DNA of 64,000 bases from Thraustochytrium sp. TN22 (Eukaryota; Sar; Bigyra; Thraustochytrida; Thraustochytriidae). A program made the position numbers and the translations under genes. The notes beneath the pieces were generated by a model that was not told the DNA's origin, ran no database searches, and saw only the letters and a program-made list of their open reading frames with translations. Positions 61,799 through 64,000 of the stretch are shown one piece after another. The stretch covers positions 310,001 to 374,000 of the forward strand of contig JABLUY010000001.1 in the NCBI GenBank assembly GCA_013306675.1. Direction: 5' to 3'. Numbering within the stretch: position 1 is the stretch's first letter; every line of letters begins with the position of its first letter.

Positions 61799-61814
61799 GG
61801 CGGGATTTCCCGCC
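61799..61814. promoter_or_regulatory. E2F-like palindrome
   Basis: GGCGGGA and TCCCGCC form perfect 7-bp arms around TT. The forward strand contains TTTCCCGC, the E2F consensus. It lies about 450 bp upstream of the bZIP start. Function is inferred. Confidence 0.4.
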
Positions 61815-61965
61815 TCCACGCTGGAGCCGGATCAATCGGGGGTTCTGCCGAGGAGCCAGCGGAGGCGGTACGGCGCGTTGTTCGCGAAGGTCGGCGGAGC
61901 GGGGGAAAGCTCGCCAGAAAGTAGACAAACGGGGGCGCAAGTGGGGCTTGCCCATTTCGGAGCAG

Positions 61966-61970
61966 CCAAT
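61966..61970 (+). promoter_or_regulatory. CCAAT box
   Basis: CCAAT in AGCCAATCAG, a strong NF-Y-type context, about 300 bp upstream of the bZIP start. A reverse-orientation ATTGG lies at 62157-62161. Confidence 0.4.
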
Positions 61971-62266
61971 CAGAGTTTAGGCCGACCTGGCTGCCACTGG
62001 CGAGCGCTAATCGAGGGGAAGGGGTAGTCCCGCTTCGAGCCCGCCACGCTGGAGGGAGGGACGGCGCCGGTTCCTGGCGGCGACGTGGACGCGGGCGCCG
62101 GCCGCGCGCGCGCGCGAAACGAGCATCTGCACCTCCTGGCTGGCTTCGGACTGCCGATTGGAGGAGCGAGGCGCAGACTCGCTTCGCGACTTGCTGGACG
62201 GGCAGCACCAGGGCACGAGCAGTACCACCGTGCGGTGCTGACCGCCGAGCGCGCGCGGCCGCCGCG

Positions 62267-63283
62267 ATGACGGCAGAGGAGGCGATGATGGGCGGCGCCG
62301 AGTCGGACGCGACGACCACGGTGCAGTCGGACGTGTCGGAGTGCGCGAGCCCGCCGTTCTCGCCTGGGTCCGAGCAGGACAGCGGCGCCACGCCGCGCAA
62401 GCGCAGGCGCAACGCCGAGGACGACGAGGTGCGCAAGCACCGCCTCCAGGAGCGCAAGCGGCGCAACCGCGAGTCTGCCGAGCGCTCGCGCCAGCGCAAG
62501 CTCCAGTACTACAAGGACCTTGAGGTTTCGGTCGGCACGCTCCGCCGCGAGAACGCAGAGCTCAAGCGCAAGGCCGCCGCTTACGACTCCCTGCAGGCCG
62601 AGGTGGCCAAGCTGCGCGCTCAGCTGGCCGGTGCGGCCGATGCTGCTCCTGCTGCCGCTGAACCCGCCAAAGAGCCCGACGCGGACCTCGCGCCCCTCCC
62701 GACTGACGTTGACGAGGCCGACCTCACACGCCTCTCGGCTGACGACGAGACCTCGCAGCTCGCGCAGAGCATCTCGCTGGCCCTCGACGAGGTCATGAAC
62801 GCCGTTCCTGCTGCGCCCGCGTCCGCATCCGCGCGTGCAGCTGCGCGCACTGACGCTGGTGCTGCCGGCCCTGACGCGCTCGACCTCGCGCTCGAGGACC
62901 TCTTTTCCAGTGCCGAGGACACCACCAATACGAAGAAGGTCGTAACCTCCTCCTCCTCCTCCTCGTCGGAGGCCGCCGCCGCGCCCCGCGCACCCGAGGC
63001 GGATCTCTTCTTCAAGGACCTGTTTGCACCCCTTGAATCAGCAGTATTCAATCGCGGCGCCTCGATTCGTTCGCCTATGAACGCAACGTTGGCGACTGCA
63101 CTCGCTTCCCTGCAGCTGGAGCGCAAACTGGCCCTGATGACGATGATCTGCTCGCTCGCGTGGCCCACGACGGCCTTGACGACGACCTTCTGTCCCTCCC
63201 GAACCTCGACCTGTGATTTTAGTAGTGGCTCTAACGAAAGCGCACCCAGTTCTTGTGAAGGTCCTTTTCCTTGCAACCGTTGA
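62267..63283 (+). CDS. bZIP transcription factor
   Basis: The continuous frame gives 338 residues from ATG 62267. Residues about 55-120 are a canonical bZIP: basic region ERKRRNRESAERSRQRK with the invariant Asn and Arg spacing, then a leucine zipper (LEVSVGTLRRENAELKRKAA...LQAEVAKLRAQL). It should bind palindromic ACGT-type sites as a dimer in the nucleus. Acidic and Ala/Ser-rich segments follow, probably for activation (ALDLALEDLFSS). The last 75-90 residues of this frame are Thr/Ser/Cys-rich and atypical. A different frame over 63037-63216 ends in an acidic Leu/Asp tail, GLDDDLLSLPNLDL, at a TGA at 63214, which looks more natural, so a short intron or an indel probably lies before about 63100. 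Confidence 0.85.
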   Translation: MTAEEAMMGGAESDATTTVQSDVSECASPPFSPGSEQDSGATPRKRRRNAEDDEVRKHRLQERKRRNRESAERSRQRKLQYYKDLEVSVGTLRRENAELKRKAAAYDSLQAEVAKLRAQLAGAADAAPAAAEPAKEPDADLAPLPTDVDEADLTRLSADDETSQLAQSISLALDEVMNAVPAAPASASARAAARTDAGAAGPDALDLALEDLFSSAEDTTNTKKVVTSSSSSSSEAAAAPRAPEADLFFKDLFAPLESAVFNRGASIRSPMNATLATALASLQLERKLALMTMICSLAWPTTALTTTFCPSRTSTCDFSSGSNESAPSSCEGPFPCNR

Positions 63284-63485
63284 CGTGGCGAACCTTGCCT
63301 TGATGCTGGCTGGCTGATGGCAAGCGGAAATTACCTTTTCAGCGTGTTCCAGCGCGCAAGGTGCCAGAACACTTGACTCGGAGCGAAGGAAGACATGGTC
63401 CGCACCTCAAACCAATCTTCCGCTCCTCGAGACGAATCTCCTCCACGGAAGCACCCGGCGCATCGCAGCGAGTGCGCCGAGCACG

Positions 63486-63760
63486 CATGCACTGTCAACG
63501 CGTTGCGAGCACGCCTGCACTGTCAACGCGTTGCGAGCACGCCTGCACTGTCAACGCGTTGCGAGCACGCACACACTGTCAACGCGTTGCGAGCACGCAT
63601 GCACTGTCAACGCGTTGCGAGCACGCATGCACTGTCAACGCGTTGCGAGCACGCCTGCACTGTCAACGCGTTGCGAGCACAACGCACTGTCACGCGTTGC
63701 GAGCACGCCTGCACTGTCAACGCGTTGCGAGCACGCATGCGCTGTCAAGGTATGCTCGCA
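63486..63760. repeat. 28-bp minisatellite, about ten units
   Basis: Repeated TGCACTGTCAACGCGTTGCG plus AGCACGC(C/A), period 28 bp, with one shortened unit near 63680. Each unit contains the palindrome AACGCGTT. Confidence 0.92.
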
Positions 63761-63784
63761 ATCCTCCTGTGCTCGGTCAACCTC

Positions 63785-63935
63785 CCTTCGCACGGCGAGT
63801 TGCTTGTTGGCTCCCGCCCTTCGCACCGCGACTTGCTTGTTGGCTCCTGCCCTCCGCACCGCGAGTTGCTTGTTGGCTCCTGCCCTTCGCACCGCGAGTT
63901 GCTTGTTGACTCCTGTGCACCGCGAGCTGCCTGTT
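63785..63935. repeat. 33-bp minisatellite, about five units
   Basis: Repeated CTTCGCACCGCGAGTTGCTT plus GTTGGCTCCTGCC, with small changes per unit and a partial last unit. Confidence 0.88.
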
Positions 63936-64000
63936 GACTTTCGCTCGCATGCCACTTTTCTCAAGCCCGTTGGCACAACTTGAAGCTCGCGAGCCTGCGT

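Larger units (their letters stand above)
58872..62266. other. Long gene-poor region upstream of the bZIP gene
   Basis: About 3.4 kb with GCGCG repeats (for example 59243-59272) and no convincing gene. The last 0.5 kb before the bZIP start carries the promoter-like motifs listed separately. Confidence 0.45.
63284..64000. other. 3' flank of the bZIP gene with two minisatellites
   Basis: No gene is called. Open frames here only translate the two repeat arrays listed separately. Confidence 0.7.

Noticed and set aside
63486-63760. A CRISPR-like array
   Set aside because: The 28-bp units are contiguous with no unique spacers, and the context is eukaryotic. It is a minisatellite.

Overview
This window is eukaryotic nuclear DNA from a very GC-rich protist. 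Large genes are mostly intronless, the few introns are short (43, 77 and 106 nt candidates), AATAAA sits just past two stop codons, and there are simple repeats, polyglutamine genes and no bacterial-style operons. A thraustochytrid-like stramenopile would fit the base composition and gene mix, but that is inference only; no marker here settles the taxon.

Layout. 0-0.7 kb: a small three-exon coiled-coil gene. 1-21 kb: a tandem array, all on the minus strand, of three large secreted cysteine-rich proteins with two von Willebrand D-like modules each, separated by gene-poor spacers of almost equal length (about 3.4 kb), plus a decayed fourth copy at 20.7-21.0 kb. 21-29 kb: a basic nuclear-type protein, a 1626-residue EF-hand-like/TPR protein and an unassigned protein. 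29.8-35.3 kb: an HMG-box/histone-fold protein with a C-terminal PCNA-binding-type motif, an unassigned protein, and an RCC1-repeat protein whose 3' end has been duplicated in tandem. 35.8-42.4 kb: cytosolic aspartyl-tRNA synthetase with a WHEP domain, an importin-alpha-like protein and a type-B carboxylesterase. 42.4-50.3 kb: two long reading frames that a 43-nt intron joins into one 2589-residue channel gene with four pore repeats and a C-terminal RGS domain. 52.8-58.9 kb: two proteins sharing an unusual C-terminal Cys/His plus arginine-rich domain, flanking an ankyrin-repeat gene. 62.3-63.3 kb: a bZIP transcription factor, followed by two minisatellites.

How the genes fit together. Several are ordinary housekeeping or nuclear genes (AspRS, importin alpha, RCC1, HMG/histone-fold, bZIP). 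The most unusual candidate is the single-chain four-repeat cyclic-nucleotide-gated-type channel fused to an RGS domain, which would put an ion channel and a G-alpha regulator in one polypeptide. The second is the tandem secreted VWD-like family, probably cell-surface or extracellular. The third is the pair of putative regulators with the shared Cys/His/Arg tail, one of which also carries a transposase-associated-type zinc domain. All functional statements rest on reading motifs by eye; no database search was run.
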